Under the pieces are notes generated by a model that saw only the letters and a list, made by a program, of their open reading frames with translations, searched no databases and had not been told where the DNA came from. A stretch of DNA of 64,000 nt from Saltatorellus ferox (GTDB taxonomy: Bacteria; Planctomycetota; UBA1135; GCA-002686595): the NCBI GenBank assembly GCA_007751475.1, contig CP036434.1, forward strand, positions 6,887,524 to 6,951,523, written 5' to 3'. Shown piece by piece: positions 19,201-26,940 of the stretch (position 1 is the first letter of the stretch; every line of letters starts with the position of its first letter). A program made the position numbers and the translations under genes.

Positions 19201-19643
19201 CGATCGTTGTCGAGGCGCGTCGGCAGGTCCGGGGACTCCCCAGGTACGATGCGGCGCTCGTCGTAGCGCAGCCCGAGCTCTTTCTCGAGGTAGGCGTAGG
19301 TGAGCTCTGGGTCCGTGGAGGCGCGGAGGAGAGCCTGGCGGGCCTCGATCTGCAGATAGTCGGGGTGCTTTCCGTGGGCACTGGCCCAGTCTTCGAGGAG
19401 CCGGTCGACGCGGTCGAGCTGCCCTTTCTGCTGGAGATACAAGCACGAGAAGTAGTAGTGCTCGACGCTCCCGGGGAGCAGCGTCTCGAGGGTCTTGCCG
19501 CGGTCCTCGGCGAGCGCGAACTCCTCGATGAATCCCGCCGGGAGGCGCGAGAAGGCGTCGGGGAGGTTCAGCTGAGCCCAGGCGGGGACGGGAACGAGGC
19601 CGAGGGCGGCGAGGGCGAAGCAGGCAGGGCGGAGGGCACGCAT
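13209..19643 (-). CDS. Giant exported alpha-2-macroglobulin-like protein
   Basis: A 2144-residue secreted protein. The start at 19643 gives a signal peptide (MRALRPACFALAALGLVPVP, cleavage near AWAQ). A frame upstream to 19772 adds only low-complexity Arg/Pro residues. The N-terminal 400 residues are helical. The next roughly 700 are beta-rich macroglobulin-like domains (GTYVVELIGSGVSSRAVIVK, LLLNGQRIPLEALEDPG). A Gly-rich bait-like linker (about 1030-1060, GGSHGGRFGGRRNLRAAGG) is followed near residue 1090 by DLRPDENGVVRVPVADLG, matching the TDENG-type segment after the bait region of bacterial alpha-2-macroglobulins. A CxEQ thioester was not found, so it would be a non-thioester type. The C-terminal third is helical with TPR-like segments, ending in another beta domain. 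A protease-trap or surface role is inferred. Confidence 0.7.
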   Translation of the reverse strand: MRALRPACFALAALGLVPVPAWAQLNLPDAFSRLPAGFIEEFALAEDRGKTLETLLPGSVEHYYFSCLYLQQKGQLDRVDRLLEDWASAHGKHPDYLQIEARQALLRASTDPELTYAYLEKELGLRYDERRIVPGESPDLPTRLDNDRISTETLLGRVLERDTTNPFGDMDPTLLETLVRRPLSDRQRASLLNALQRPDVPGLLELVVSDLSMERTVPFGQRKIHRLLTLPQLESLRAARPEVLSNRDYVDAVMTRLAPRFPESMGDRADQLAYLERAWEFASLLPSAFVSLKAHLLYHWLVFDLDDLEGGMVDEERLMAYLRLPRASTLYLRTRQDGVHKAALGEAYGGITPFPAIGNEEAVVTECLLQVFRGASGYDRFAGLLEENYVRRVFAEAQLLHGDPAQSDVYIKMLGATRAEALRGRVDLQFARTNPRAFGANDPVTLQVDVKNVDRMIVKVFEIDAVAYFDRFGREVDSSLDLEGLVPNESQVLEFDAPPLRRVRRQISLDALAKPGTYVVELIGSGVSSRAVIVKGHLQLLVRPTAAGQLLRVLDEAGETQNGAIVRFGGRDYLADGDGEILVPYSPEGGPTDVLLRAGNVTSFARFSHSAESYRLKAAIHTPLEGLLAGMKATVVARPALLLNGQRIPLEALEDPGLVVTATTEDGTRSQSLARGFDFSEAGDIVHTIQVPERIDSLEVRLVGTVRGLTKGEDIELQSEPETFPVNQRHASVPFHSYLTRTPDGYGLELLGRAGEPLADTEVRLAFRNRLVRADAKVRLKTDASGRIELGPLADVSTVSLESPVHLSNQWNLGQVQALGLPDRLNGRAGQALRVPYSVGTSEISRSLASLLSLDAWGNPLRDHFDALSLKDGYLVIDGLGEGEYLLTLERFQRAIRVRVLEGEVTFGQVVGDGHALVATDPVPLQIKRVSKDADAIRVQLGGSSSSARVHVVATRYVEPRPAMAALGLDSTARTGISEFSAASSLYESGRAISDEYRYILDRRLLEHYPGNMLTRPGYLLNPWDLKSTSDVMAAGGSHGGRFGGRRNLRAAGGVGKQGRNRGGEAARGAAFHAPDFLAEGAVFLTDLRPDENGVVRVPVADLGNKCIVQIVAMDDEVTVDELLIRGEAPRVTRERRLVDALDPAKPMTQQRRITFLDAGESYVIRDAPNAGAKTFGSLADVFELYRTSGGGTEEFAKFEFLTRWPELTDEEKRTKYSEFACHELHVFLRERDPAFFESIVVPHLSSKGHATFMDDWLLGRDLSRYLEPWRRERLNVVEMILLLRETGGDAGTITLDMLRLLPPGTFSLDDSFAEILASRGLEAGGSALGDSLVKASTEARRSKSEALEKRYRGPGDTVTPGGGGGGGSSAPRAGPASPGPTVPSNGVVSSSDDFFLGRGEEDLRETVLADEVQGDEIKGGLAILEEFEVEDAMNDQKALSSRERVEGFYFRDLDVTREYAETHYWRVPLQRMNADLVTVSPFWVDFAEAEQGSSAFASTFFPLANRSVTEKLLALAFLDLPFEAEEPSVSSEARSVTLTAAAPMLLALEDIAPATPAEGASGLLAGQDFFDPARPTETVDGVTREVFVTGEFLAGVRYGCRMVVTNPSSRTVQAELLAQIPEGAIALGGTRMTKAYPLDLSSYGTFSMETFFYFPEPGSYRDYPLHVGRGETLFAAAEPATLEVVDEATEVDRTTWAWISQNAELPAVLDALRDRNPRELDLAKLAWRMGDPEAFVKVTALLGTRGVYPDVLWKYAVQHRDAARTRRFLGGQEPLVRRVGAPFESAFLSLDPRSRGIYEHLAYEPLVNGRTHEFGGERRILNDQFRAQYERFLATLVLDEEIDAEARMELVYYLLLQDRVAEALEVHASIDAAALRTSVQYDYMTAYMAFYSEDVPAARKVAQGYVDYPVDLWRSRFRHVLSQAEEIEGQGGGSRGADSDDRDMGQGALAGAEPMLGVEVDGGQVLVSVESIDELEVRYHRMDVEFLFSNSPFVRGGQGAFGVVRPMRIDRVPVQSGQSTLAIDLPDELRTANVVVEVRGAGVSRQATYFSGDLAVQGIERYGQIKVRGGASGEPLPKAYVKVYALLEDGGIRFHKDGYTDLRGRFDYVSLSGVSGPEVVRYALLVMHGEAGAKMLELGPPAR

Positions 19644-19914
19644 GGGGAGCTTGGAGCGGGGCGGACGACGACGGAATCTCGCGGGACGGGGTGGCGCGAG
19701 ACGGGGTGGCGCAAGGCGGGCACGCCAGGGACGAAACGGCACGAAGACGATCCGGTTGAGCGATATCGTCAATCTTTGGGCCAGACGTCTGGTGGTAGCA
19801 CGACCGAAGGCCGCCGGTCACAGCCTGGAGGGAATCTGATCGGTCGACGGGCAGGATGGAGGCTCCTTCGCGGTAACGTGCGCGCCGCAGCGGCCGCGAC
19901 GGCCCGCCCCCCCC

Positions 19915-20841
19915 ATGACCAGCTTCCTGTCCGCCCTCCTGCCGGTCATCCTCGTGGTGGCGCTCGGTCGCCTGATCGCGGCCAAGAACTGGATCGCGCC
20001 AGAGGGCTGGCGCGGGATCGAGCGTGTGTCGTACGTGCTGCTGTTCCCGGCGCTGATCGTTCGTTCCCTGGGACGCGCGCCCTTCGAGAGCGCGCCGTGG
20101 AGGCTCGCGTTGGCGCTCATCGTCGGGCAGGTCGCCCTCGGAGCGATCGGGCTCTGCGCGCGTCTCTTCCGCGGCATCGAGCGACCCGCCGTCGGCTCCA
20201 TCGTCCAGTCGAACGTGCGCTGGAACACGTTCGTCGCGCTCTCGCTGGGCTCGGCTCTCTTCGGCGAGGAGGGGCTCATCCTCGTCACGATCGCCGCCGC
20301 GGCGATGATCCCGACGGCCAACGTGCTCTCCGTCTACGGGCTCCTGGCCCACGCGGATCATCCGCCGGGCACGCGGCCGCGGCCGGTCCTCGCGCTCGTG
20401 ACCAACCCGCTGGTGATCGCCTGCGTCATCGGGGGCCTCGTGGCCGCCACCGGCGCGCAGATCCCCGCGGTCCTCGACGACACGCTCCGCATCCTCGGGG
20501 AGGGCACGATCGCCCTCGGGCTGCTCAGCGCGGGCGCCGGCGTCGACCTCGCCGCCCTCCGCCGAGCCGGGCCACGCACCTTCGCGTGGTCGCTCGTCCG
20601 GCTCGTCGGCCTGCCCGCCGTGGTGCTCGCCTCAGGCATGGCGATCGGCCTGGCCGGGACGCCGCTCGCCATCGCGCTGATCTGCTCCAGCGTCCCGACG
20701 GCCACCAACGGCTACATCCTCTCGCGCCAGCTCGGCGGCGACACGACGCTCTCGGCGAACCTGATCGCGGTCCAGACGGTCCTGGCCATGGCGACGCTGC
20801 CGTTGATCTGGCTCGCGGCCAGCCGCTTCGGCCTTGTTTGA
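19915..20841 (+). CDS. AEC-family (auxin efflux carrier-type) transporter
   Basis: A 308-residue inner-membrane permease with about ten hydrophobic helices, from TSFLSALLPVILVVALG at the N-terminus to VLAMATLPLIWLAASRFG at the C-terminus. Family features are the N-terminal helix pair with VSYVLLFPALIVRSL, the NVRWNTFVALSL segment in the first half, and the second-half repeat ending SSVPTATNGYILSRQLGG, where the conserved Asn and Pro helix breaks occur. Bacterial AEC members export small organic acids or auxin-like molecules by proton or sodium coupling; the substrate here is unknown. It is divergent from the giant exported protein and followed after 75 bp by rsgA on the same strand. Confidence 0.9.
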   Translation: MTSFLSALLPVILVVALGRLIAAKNWIAPEGWRGIERVSYVLLFPALIVRSLGRAPFESAPWRLALALIVGQVALGAIGLCARLFRGIERPAVGSIVQSNVRWNTFVALSLGSALFGEEGLILVTIAAAAMIPTANVLSVYGLLAHADHPPGTRPRPVLALVTNPLVIACVIGGLVAATGAQIPAVLDDTLRILGEGTIALGLLSAGAGVDLAALRRAGPRTFAWSLVRLVGLPAVVLASGMAIGLAGTPLAIALICSSVPTATNGYILSRQLGGDTTLSANLIAVQTVLAMATLPLIWLAASRFGLV

Positions 20842-20916
20842 GAGCCTTGGCCCGGAGGCCGAAGGAGTTGGGCTTGGCCGCCCCCGCCGGAGAGGATCCC
20901 GACTACCTTGTGCGCG

Positions 20917-21957
20917 ATGACCGAAGGACAAGAGAAACAGCCGCCGCTCCTGGGCCGAGTGGTTCGTGTGGACGCCAAGGTGGTGCACGTCGACGTGCCG
21001 GACCCGATCGCCAGCTTCGCGGCGGCGGCGGACGGCGCGGACCTGCCCGAGGTCGAGACGCTGCTGGCGGCGCTGCGCGGTTCGCTCTTCGAGGAACTCG
21101 ACGGCAAGAAGAACCCGATTTCGGTGGGTGACCTCGTACGGATCGAGCGCGACGGCGATCAGCTGAGCGTCGAGGAGGTTCTACCGCGCCGCAACTACCT
21201 CGGCCGGGTCGCGTCTTCCCACGACCCGCGCGAGCAGGTCCTCGTGGCCAACGTCGATCAGCTCTTCATGGTCGGCTCGCTCAAGAACCCCGGCTTCTCC
21301 AGCAACCGAACCGACCGGATCCTGGCCGCCTGCCGCTGGCACGAGATCCCCGCCGTGCTGGTCTTCAACAAGGCGGATCTCGACAAGAAGAACGTCCTGA
21401 TGGACAAGTACCGCGGGACCTACGCGGGCATCCCGGACCTGGAGATCCTCGTCACGTCCACCGTGGACGGACGCGGCATCGAAGAGCTGAAGGCGCGCCT
21501 GAGGGGCAAGGTCTCGGTCCTCTACGGGCCGAGCGGCGCGGGCAAGTCGAGCCTTCTGAACGCGATCCAGCCCGGCCTCAAGATCAAGGAAGGCAAGATC
21601 AGCGCTTACTGGAAGCAGGGCAAGCACACGACCACCTACTCGCGCCTCCACCGCATGGACCTCGGCGGCTACGTCGTCGATACGCCCGGCATCCGGGTCT
21701 TCCGCCCCCACGGCCTGACGCGCTCCCACGTGCGCGATCTGTTCCCGGACTTCGCGAAGTTCCAGGCCCTGTGCGCCTACGCCAACTGCACCCACGACCA
21801 CGAGCCGGGCTGCGCCGTCGCAGACGCCTCGGAAGCCGGCCTGGTCCCGGATACGCGCTACGCGAGCTACCTGAGCCTGCTCGACGAGGTCGACCCGGAC
21901 GCCGCCTACGACCCGAACGAACAGCCGGACGAAGAGCCGGACCTCGGCCTGGTCTAG
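20917..21957 (+). CDS. rsgA: Ribosome small-subunit-dependent GTPase RsgA
   Basis: A circularly permuted GTPase that assists late 30S subunit assembly. It has an N-terminal OB-fold (about 1-100), then the permuted G motifs: G4 FNKAD, G5-like VTSTVDGRG, G1/P-loop YGPSGAGKSSLLN and G3 DTPGIRVF in that order. The C-terminal zinc knuckle is CAYANCTHDHEPGC (Cys-x5-Cys-x-His-x5-Cys). ATG 20917 is used; a TTG at 20908, 11 bases after GGAGAGGA, is an alternative start that adds three residues. The 346-residue length fits the family. The C-terminus is acidic (DPNEQPDEEPDLGLV). The gene ends three bases before mosaic repeat A. Confidence 0.95.
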   Translation: MTEGQEKQPPLLGRVVRVDAKVVHVDVPDPIASFAAAADGADLPEVETLLAALRGSLFEELDGKKNPISVGDLVRIERDGDQLSVEEVLPRRNYLGRVASSHDPREQVLVANVDQLFMVGSLKNPGFSSNRTDRILAACRWHEIPAVLVFNKADLDKKNVLMDKYRGTYAGIPDLEILVTSTVDGRGIEELKARLRGKVSVLYGPSGAGKSSLLNAIQPGLKIKEGKISAYWKQGKHTTTYSRLHRMDLGGYVVDTPGIRVFRPHGLTRSHVRDLFPDFAKFQALCAYANCTHDHEPGCAVADASEAGLVPDTRYASYLSLLDEVDPDAAYDPNEQPDEEPDLGLV

Positions 21958-21959
21958 AG

Positions 21960-22356
21960 GCTATGGGGCACCGCGCGCCGCCCGATCGCAGCGTGCCAAT
22001 CGAGGCCACCGGGCAGCGCTTCCGAGGCGAGCTTCAGGTGAACCACGCGACTTGTCGCAGACCGGCTGCCCCTGTCCGCGACCACGCTCTTCCTCACGTC
22101 GGACGTGGCTGCGGTGACGCCGATGGCTGGCGGTTCAGGGCCTGGTACCGAGCCGCCGTCAGCGGCATGGTCACGTCGAACTTCACCGACGCGCCAGCCC
22201 TGACCTTCATTCAAGCCCATCGCAAAGTCGCGTCCACCCTGGCTCCGCTACCCCGACCCTCTCTGTAAGGAACCGGGCCCAAAGCCGCGCCCTCTCCCGA
22301 CCCGGTCCAAGGGTGTTCGGAAACGTGGCGGATTTGGGTCGGGTTCGGTACCGCCC
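21960..22356 (+). repeat. Mosaic repeat copy A (truncated middle)
   Basis: A 397-bp dispersed repeat related to B (24183) and C (27118). Left to right it contains, antisense, the C-terminal part of a phytanoyl-CoA dioxygenase-like gene (minus-strand peptide VVHLKLASEALPGG, then HAAIGRRAV). Next come, sense, the end of the secreted-protein C-terminal domain (FRAWYRAAVSGMVTSNFTDA), a spacer and a palindrome at 22267-22356. Compared with B and C, about 190 bp encoding the LCLGG part of the domain is deleted. The repeat begins right after rsgA and fills most of the 439-bp gap to the next gene. Confidence 0.8.
22267..22356. repeat. Palindromic repeat at the end of copy A
   Basis: An inverted repeat whose right arm (22321-22356) reads GAAACGTGGCGGATTTGGGT, then CGGGTTCGGTACCGCC. 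The left arm matches its reverse complement less well (GGAACCGGGCCCAAAGCCGC). The same arm sequence recurs at 24775, 27850, 29154 and 36692. It may act as a hairpin at the RNA level, but there is no T-tract, so it is not called a terminator. Confidence 0.75.
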
Positions 22357-22396
22357 GAATAGCGCGGCTTGTAACACAGGGCCGTCCAGAAACACG

Positions 22397-23920
22397 CTAC
22401 TCGATCCAGGCCATTCCGTTCGTCAGGCTGAACGCGCCGGCCTGTGCTCCTCCCAAGAGCACTGCCTGCACGTTCTCTGCGTTCTCGATTCCCGTCCCTG
22501 AAGCTGGTCCCGTGTAGGTGAGCGTGAAAGTGGCTCGACCTGCCGGCCCGATACTCGTCGGAACCCCGACTCGGATGAGGCTCTGCCGATCCAGGCAGAG
22601 TCCACTGGATGCCGCGGGTGCCGACGCCAAGGCCGACGAACGGAAGAGCAGTGCCGTTGCGCCTGGCGGTGCATCTTCGATTCTCGCCACCACTCGGCGA
22701 AAGGCGAAGCTGACACCATCCGCGCGTCGATGCAGATAAAGGATGGCCGTCCCGGTGGGGGGACAGGTGACCTGGCCGATGAGCCGAGCGACTTCGATGT
22801 CTCCCGGCTGAGTTCGGAGATCGACGACCCTTGCGAGACTTCGTTCGACGCCAATCGCCGTTCCTCCATCGAGCTCGAGCACCAGGCCCAGCCCGGTGAC
22901 TCGTCGCTGCGAGGTGATCGGCGCGCCAGGGGCCGCGCTGTAGAAGGTGGCGTCGTCGACGCTCGAGACGACCAGGTCGTTGCCGTCGAAGAGGAGTGTC
23001 CAGGGAGGCTGAATGCTGGACGTTGTGACGCTCGGGGATCCAGCTGGTGTAGGGATCGAACGGCGGCCGTCGATGCGCCAGTCTCCCCTTCCATATCGCT
23101 GATAAGTATGGAGGACGTACTCTCGCTCAGGTCCCACGTCGCGCGAGCGAAGCGCCGCCAGCCTGGTACCGTTCAAGACGAGAGCTTCCACGGACCAGTC
23201 AAAGCGCGCGGGCGGGATGAGCAGGGTTGTCTCATGCCAATCGCCGAACGCATCGCGCTCGCAGATCGAAATCGCGCCCGCCGTGGTGTTCGACGTTCCA
23301 CCAACGGCAGTAGCGTCACCGTCGATCACGACGTAGGACGGGTAATCGATCCAGGGCGAGCGAACCGACGTTCTCACGGAATCAACCACTGACCAGAGAC
23401 CGGACGGATCACGCTCCACGATGTTGATCCAAAACCGAGTTAGCACATTCCTCGCATGCAGCGACGCGATCCTCCCGTTGGAGATCGCGGTCAGCGCACC
23501 AGTGGCGAGAATCCTTGTATCGTGGAGCTGAATGGACTGGGTGGTCCAACCAGAAGCACCGTGCTCATGGACAAACAGTCGGGTCTCGGCGCCAAAGTCC
23601 TCGCGGACCTGATGGGCGACCAAGTTGTCCTCGATCGCGACACCAAAGATGCTGGTCCCTCCGTCGAAATGCGGGGAGGTGAAGGTTTCACCCGGCCCAT
23701 AGTTCAGGGATCCCGGCAGACGACGCATCAGGTGGAAGGAGGGCGCGCCCGGGTGATAGGGGCGCGAAGCGAAGATCGCCACGTCCCCATCTGCGGCTGC
23801 TGCCAGGGCAGCCCCTGGTCGGAGGAGAGGATCAGCCACTCCGCTCGTCGATTGTGCGAATGCGCACGGGAAACCGCTCAAGACTGCGAGAACGAGCAGG
23901 GACGGGGGGAAGGGGTTCAT
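22397..23920 (-). CDS. Exported protein of unknown function with a variant C-terminal domain
   Basis: A 507-residue protein with a signal peptide (MNPFPPSLLVLAVLSGFPCA, cleavage near FAQ). The body reads as repeated short beta strands, for example LVAHQVREDFGAETRLFVHE, RIASLHARNVLTRFWINIVE and RLAALRSRDVGPEREYVLHT. These recur every 50-60 residues in the style of a beta-propeller built from recorded values, as in FG-GAP-like Planctomycete proteins. The last 90 residues (GLCLDRQSLIRVGVP, then AFSLTNGMAWIE) look like a divergent relative of the LCLGG/TSNFTDG C-terminal domain seen in other secreted proteins here. No enzyme motifs are visible. Codon use and GC content are somewhat lower than in neighbours. 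Extracellular location is inferred. Confidence 0.72.
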   Translation of the reverse strand: MNPFPPSLLVLAVLSGFPCAFAQSTSGVADPLLRPGAALAAAADGDVAIFASRPYHPGAPSFHLMRRLPGSLNYGPGETFTSPHFDGGTSIFGVAIEDNLVAHQVREDFGAETRLFVHEHGASGWTTQSIQLHDTRILATGALTAISNGRIASLHARNVLTRFWINIVERDPSGLWSVVDSVRTSVRSPWIDYPSYVVIDGDATAVGGTSNTTAGAISICERDAFGDWHETTLLIPPARFDWSVEALVLNGTRLAALRSRDVGPEREYVLHTYQRYGRGDWRIDGRRSIPTPAGSPSVTTSSIQPPWTLLFDGNDLVVSSVDDATFYSAAPGAPITSQRRVTGLGLVLELDGGTAIGVERSLARVVDLRTQPGDIEVARLIGQVTCPPTGTAILYLHRRADGVSFAFRRVVARIEDAPPGATALLFRSSALASAPAASSGLCLDRQSLIRVGVPTSIGPAGRATFTLTYTGPASGTGIENAENVQAVLLGGAQAGAFSLTNGMAWIE

Positions 23921-24145
23921 TGTAGGTACCCAAGGGCAAGAAGGATGCCACGTGTGGGGTACGGGCGGCTACCCGTCGCAGGCAGGCTCTCGATGGAACG
24001 GGAGTGGATGCGATGAAGTGTTATTTGACCCCTTGTGCGATCTGAGATTCCATGCTCCCTTGAAACGGGCCGCTGCATGAAATTGTCATCGACCCTATCA
24101 ACCGGTCAGGTCAATGCCTCAGCCACCCAAGTCAATGATCGGTAA

Positions 24146-24184
24146 TCTGGGTCGGATTATATTATCTTACTACACCGACCCAGA
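24146..24184. repeat. Small AT-loop inverted repeat
   Basis: TCTGGGTCGG and its reverse complement CCGACCCAGA flank a 19-base AT-rich loop, giving a perfect 10-bp stem. The stem shares the TCTGGGTCGG core of the larger palindromic repeat family. It abuts the 26-bp core motif at the left edge of repeat B. The AT-rich loop is out of character with the surrounding sequence. Confidence 0.6.
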
Positions 24185-24809
24185 CGGATAGGGAGTCCAA
24201 GCGGAGTGGCCGGGTGACGGTGCTGCATGGCGGCTACTGGAAGGAAGAGAAAGTCCTTAGGGCACCGCGCGCCGCCCGATCGCGGCGTGCCATTCGAGGC
24301 CACCGGGCAGCGCTTCCAAGGCGAACTCCAGGTGAACCACGCGACTTATCGCAGGCCGGCTGCCCCTGGCCGCGACCACGCTCTCCCTCACGTCGGACGT
24401 GGCTGCGGTGACGCCGATGGCTGGCGGCGTGGGGACTCTTTGCCTGGGAGGCGCGATCGGGCGATTCCGTGGGCCGGGAGAGGTTGTCCCATCGAACGGA
24501 GCTGGAATCGCGACGCTCGACGTCGATCTTGGATCGCTTTCCGCGACCCAACGGCTTCGTTGCGGTGATGCCCGGGGATACCTGACGGTTCTCCGCTTGG
24601 TACCGAGCCGTCGTCGGCGGCATGGTCACGTCGAACTTCACCGACGCGGTGGCGGTGACCTTCTATCAAGCCCATCGCAAAGTCGCGTCCACGCTGGCTC
24701 CGCTACCCCGACCCTCTCTGTAAGGAACCCAACCTAAAGCAGCTCCCTTTCCCGACCCGGTCCAAGGGTGTTCGGAAACGTGGCGGATTTGGGTCAGGTT
24801 CGGTACCCC
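24183..24809 (+). repeat. Mosaic repeat copy B
   Basis: A 627-bp copy. It starts with a 26-bp core (GACGGATAGGGAGTCCAAGC, then GGAGTG). A short part of module 1 (GTGGCCGGGTGACGGTGCTG) follows, then the antisense 3' end of a phytanoyl-CoA dioxygenase-like gene with its own stop. Next is the sense remnant of the secreted-protein C-terminal domain (GTLCLGGAIGRFRGPGEVV, later in another frame AWYRAVVGGMVTSNFTDA). It ends in the palindrome at 24722-24809. Together with the small inverted repeat it fills the 984-bp gap between genes; 23921-24145 shows nothing recognisable. Confidence 0.82.
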
Positions 24810-24904
24810 AAACTTCAGAGGTGCGATCTCGGTCGCGCTGGACTGAAGAGGCGGCCTTGAGTCGGGTACCGTTCCAGACATGGCTTCGGGGTACATTTTG
24901 AGCC

Positions 24905-25753
24905 ATGAATGCCCCACTCCCCCTCTCCGCACTGGCCCTCTTCCTCTCCGCTTGTTCCTCATCCGGAACCGGCACGGCCGTCCTCGATCCGGACCTTTCC
25001 GATCAAGTCCTTCTCTACTCATCCTTCGACGCCACGGCCGACGCGGACTTTGCCGCCGGGGACGGCTCCCTCTACACGAAGACCCGAGGCGCCGACCCGG
25101 CCCATGCCGGCCTCCTGGACGACGCCGTTCGTATCGCCCCAGGCGCAGGGATCAAGGGGGGCGCCCTCGAGTTCACCGCCAAGGATCGCAACCTCATCTA
25201 CTACAAGGCCCAGGGCAACATGGGCTACGACAACTCAGCCTGGAGCGGCGCGATTTCCTTTTGGCTCCAGCTCGATCCCGCCACGGATCTGGAGCCCGGC
25301 TACTGCGATCCCATCCAGATCACCGACACGCGCTACAACGACGCCTCCATCTGGGTCGACTTCACCAAGGTGACGCCACGCAAGTTCCGCCTCGGCGTCA
25401 TCGGTGACCTCGCCGCTTGGAATCCCGAGGGCGTCGAAGGCAATGACAACCCCGAGTTCGTCCGCCGCCTGATCCCCATGGACACGCCCCCCTTCCAGCG
25501 TGGATCGTGGACCCACGTTCTGATCAACTTCGATCGCCTGGGCTCCGAGAGCGGCAGCGCCGAGCTCTTCGTCGACGGGGAGTCCATCGGCGCCCTGCCG
25601 GTCCTCGACTCCTTCACCTGGGAAGAAGAGAACGCTCGCATCATGCTCGGCCTCAGCTACATCGGCCTCATGGACGAACTCGCCATCTTCAGCCGCCCGC
25701 TCGCCAGGGGTGAGATCGCCGCTCTCTTCAACGGGGCCGAACTGGGCCTGTAG
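24905..25753 (+). CDS. Lipoprotein with LamG/concanavalin-like lectin domain
   Basis: A 282-residue lipoprotein. The signal sequence ends in a lipobox (LPLSALALFLSACSS). The rest has the look of a LamG-like jelly roll: a YSSFDATADADFAAG opening, then GGALEFTAKDRNLIYY, AWSGAISFWLQLDPAT, RGSWTHVLINFDR, SGSAELFVDGESIGALP and the typical closing IGLMDELAIFSRPLARGEI, which is the signature last strand of LamG-type domains in Planctomycetota. It probably binds glycans or sits on the cell surface; no enzymatic motif is visible. It stands alone between repeat B and the protease gene. ATG 24905 is directly followed by a natural signal sequence. Confidence 0.8.
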   Translation: MNAPLPLSALALFLSACSSSGTGTAVLDPDLSDQVLLYSSFDATADADFAAGDGSLYTKTRGADPAHAGLLDDAVRIAPGAGIKGGALEFTAKDRNLIYYKAQGNMGYDNSAWSGAISFWLQLDPATDLEPGYCDPIQITDTRYNDASIWVDFTKVTPRKFRLGVIGDLAAWNPEGVEGNDNPEFVRRLIPMDTPPFQRGSWTHVLINFDRLGSESGSAELFVDGESIGALPVLDSFTWEEENARIMLGLSYIGLMDELAIFSRPLARGEIAALFNGAELGL

Positions 25754-25792
25754 CATGCTCTTCGGCGTTCCGAATCCGATGAGCGCCCGGCT

Positions 25793-25818
25793 GACGGATA
25801 AGAAGTCCAAGCGGGGTG
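25793..25818 (+). repeat. 26-bp repeat core, solitary copy
   Basis: GACGGATAAGAAGTCCAAGC followed by GGGGTG. The same 26 bp, with two or three changes, forms the left edge of mosaic repeats B (24183) and C (27118). Here it stands without the rest of the repeat, between the lectin lipoprotein and the protease gene. Confidence 0.6.
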
Positions 25819-25966
25819 TCGATACGCCCCGACCGTAGCCTGAGGCCCGATCCTTCGCCACCACTCTTCCCCACAGGTCACGGGGTCGCGCCTGCGCGGT
25901 CATCGGCCCACTCCGCCGAGCCCGATGGCCCATGCTGCGGCGGATTCCAACGCGGTTCACGGTTCA

Positions 25967-26743
25967 CTATCGCCCGTCGCGGTCCCGGGCTAGCAGTCCG
26001 GCCAGCCAGTCGGGATCGGGACGAAGTGCGTATCGGGATAGAATGCCGCCGAATGGCGTCAGGGCCATCGAACCGTAGTTCACGGCGACGAGTTTGCCCT
26101 GCGGCGTGCAGAGCGGGCCACCGCTGTCGCCGCCGGCGAGGGGCACGTCGTGGGCGACCTTCCAGGCGACTTGACCGTCCGACTGCACGTCGTCGCGCAG
26201 GGAACCAGCGGCGAAGGAGATTTCCGCTCGGGAAAAACCTGCCGAGACCAGCTCAGCCCCGGAAACGAGTTCGGTCATGGCAGCCCATTCGAAGACCGCG
26301 GGAAGCTCATCCTCCACATGAATGACGGCGATGTCCAGATGGGCGTTCGTGTCGCGGAACCCATCCCACACGACCCGAAAATGCAGCGGTCGCTGGGTGC
26401 CTGAGAGCAGCACGTAGCTCGACGGCAGGGAGTCGCGATCGAGGGCGTGGGCAGCCGTCAGCAGGTAACCGTCCGCGGAGATCGGCACCGCGGCCGCTGT
26501 CGCTTCGCTCCTGTAGACGTTGGGCTCGGCCGTTTCTCGCAGCGAGATCAAGATGCGTGCTGTCCGTGCGGCGAGGAACTCGGGGAGCGGCGCTCCATCC
26601 ACATCCTGGCCCTGGAACTGTGCGAACGAATCCGCTTTGCTCTGCGGGCTCGCGCTCCGACAGCCGGTGAGCAGAGCCGGCATGACGCACGCAAGAAACG
26701 TCGCGGCTCTGCCAGCACGCTTGTCATTCAGTGTGAATGTCAT
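25967..26743 (-). CDS. Trypsin-like serine protease, membrane-anchored lipoprotein type
   Basis: A 258-residue S1/chymotrypsin-fold peptidase. The start at 26743 gives a signal sequence with a lipobox-like GCRS (FLACVMPALLTGC). The frame is open further upstream, but that part runs through repeat sequence. The catalytic triad is intact: His in LLTAAHALD, Asp in HLDIAVIHV, and Ser in GGDSGGPL with an oxyanion-hole-forming Gly. Two aspartates and the short length fit HtrA-like proteases without PDZ domains. Probably periplasmic. Upstream sequence carries repeat C. Confidence 0.85.
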   Translation of the reverse strand: MTFTLNDKRAGRAATFLACVMPALLTGCRSASPQSKADSFAQFQGQDVDGAPLPEFLAARTARILISLRETAEPNVYRSEATAAAVPISADGYLLTAAHALDRDSLPSSYVLLSGTQRPLHFRVVWDGFRDTNAHLDIAVIHVEDELPAVFEWAAMTELVSGAELVSAGFSRAEISFAAGSLRDDVQSDGQVAWKVAHDVPLAGGDSGGPLCTPQGKLVAVNYGSMALTPFGGILSRYALRPDPDWLAGLLARDRDGR

Positions 26744-26940
26744 GCCTTGTTCGCTCCTGATCGAAGTGGTTTCACAGAGTACTCGAACCGGGCTGCCACG
26801 GTCATGCCGCCGTTCTCGCTCTGGGAGAACAGGGGCCAGGGGTCGCGACCCGCCTGTGGGGCAACAGCAGGGCCATTGTGGGTACCAGCTCAGCATCCGG
26901 GGTATCCAGTCCCTGATCACAAGGCGTCCGCGCAGCGGTG

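Noticed and set aside
18033..21131. A 1032-codon plus-strand open frame through the end of the giant exported gene and the AEC transporter
   Set aside because: It is antisense or out of frame to genes with strong family features and is Arg/Pro-rich shadow sequence caused by high GC.
24214..24411. Conserved small plus-strand frame (MTVLHGGYWKEE...) in repeats B, C and D
   Set aside because: Conserved because the DNA repeat is conserved; it is antisense to the PhyH tail and has Arg/Pro shadow composition.
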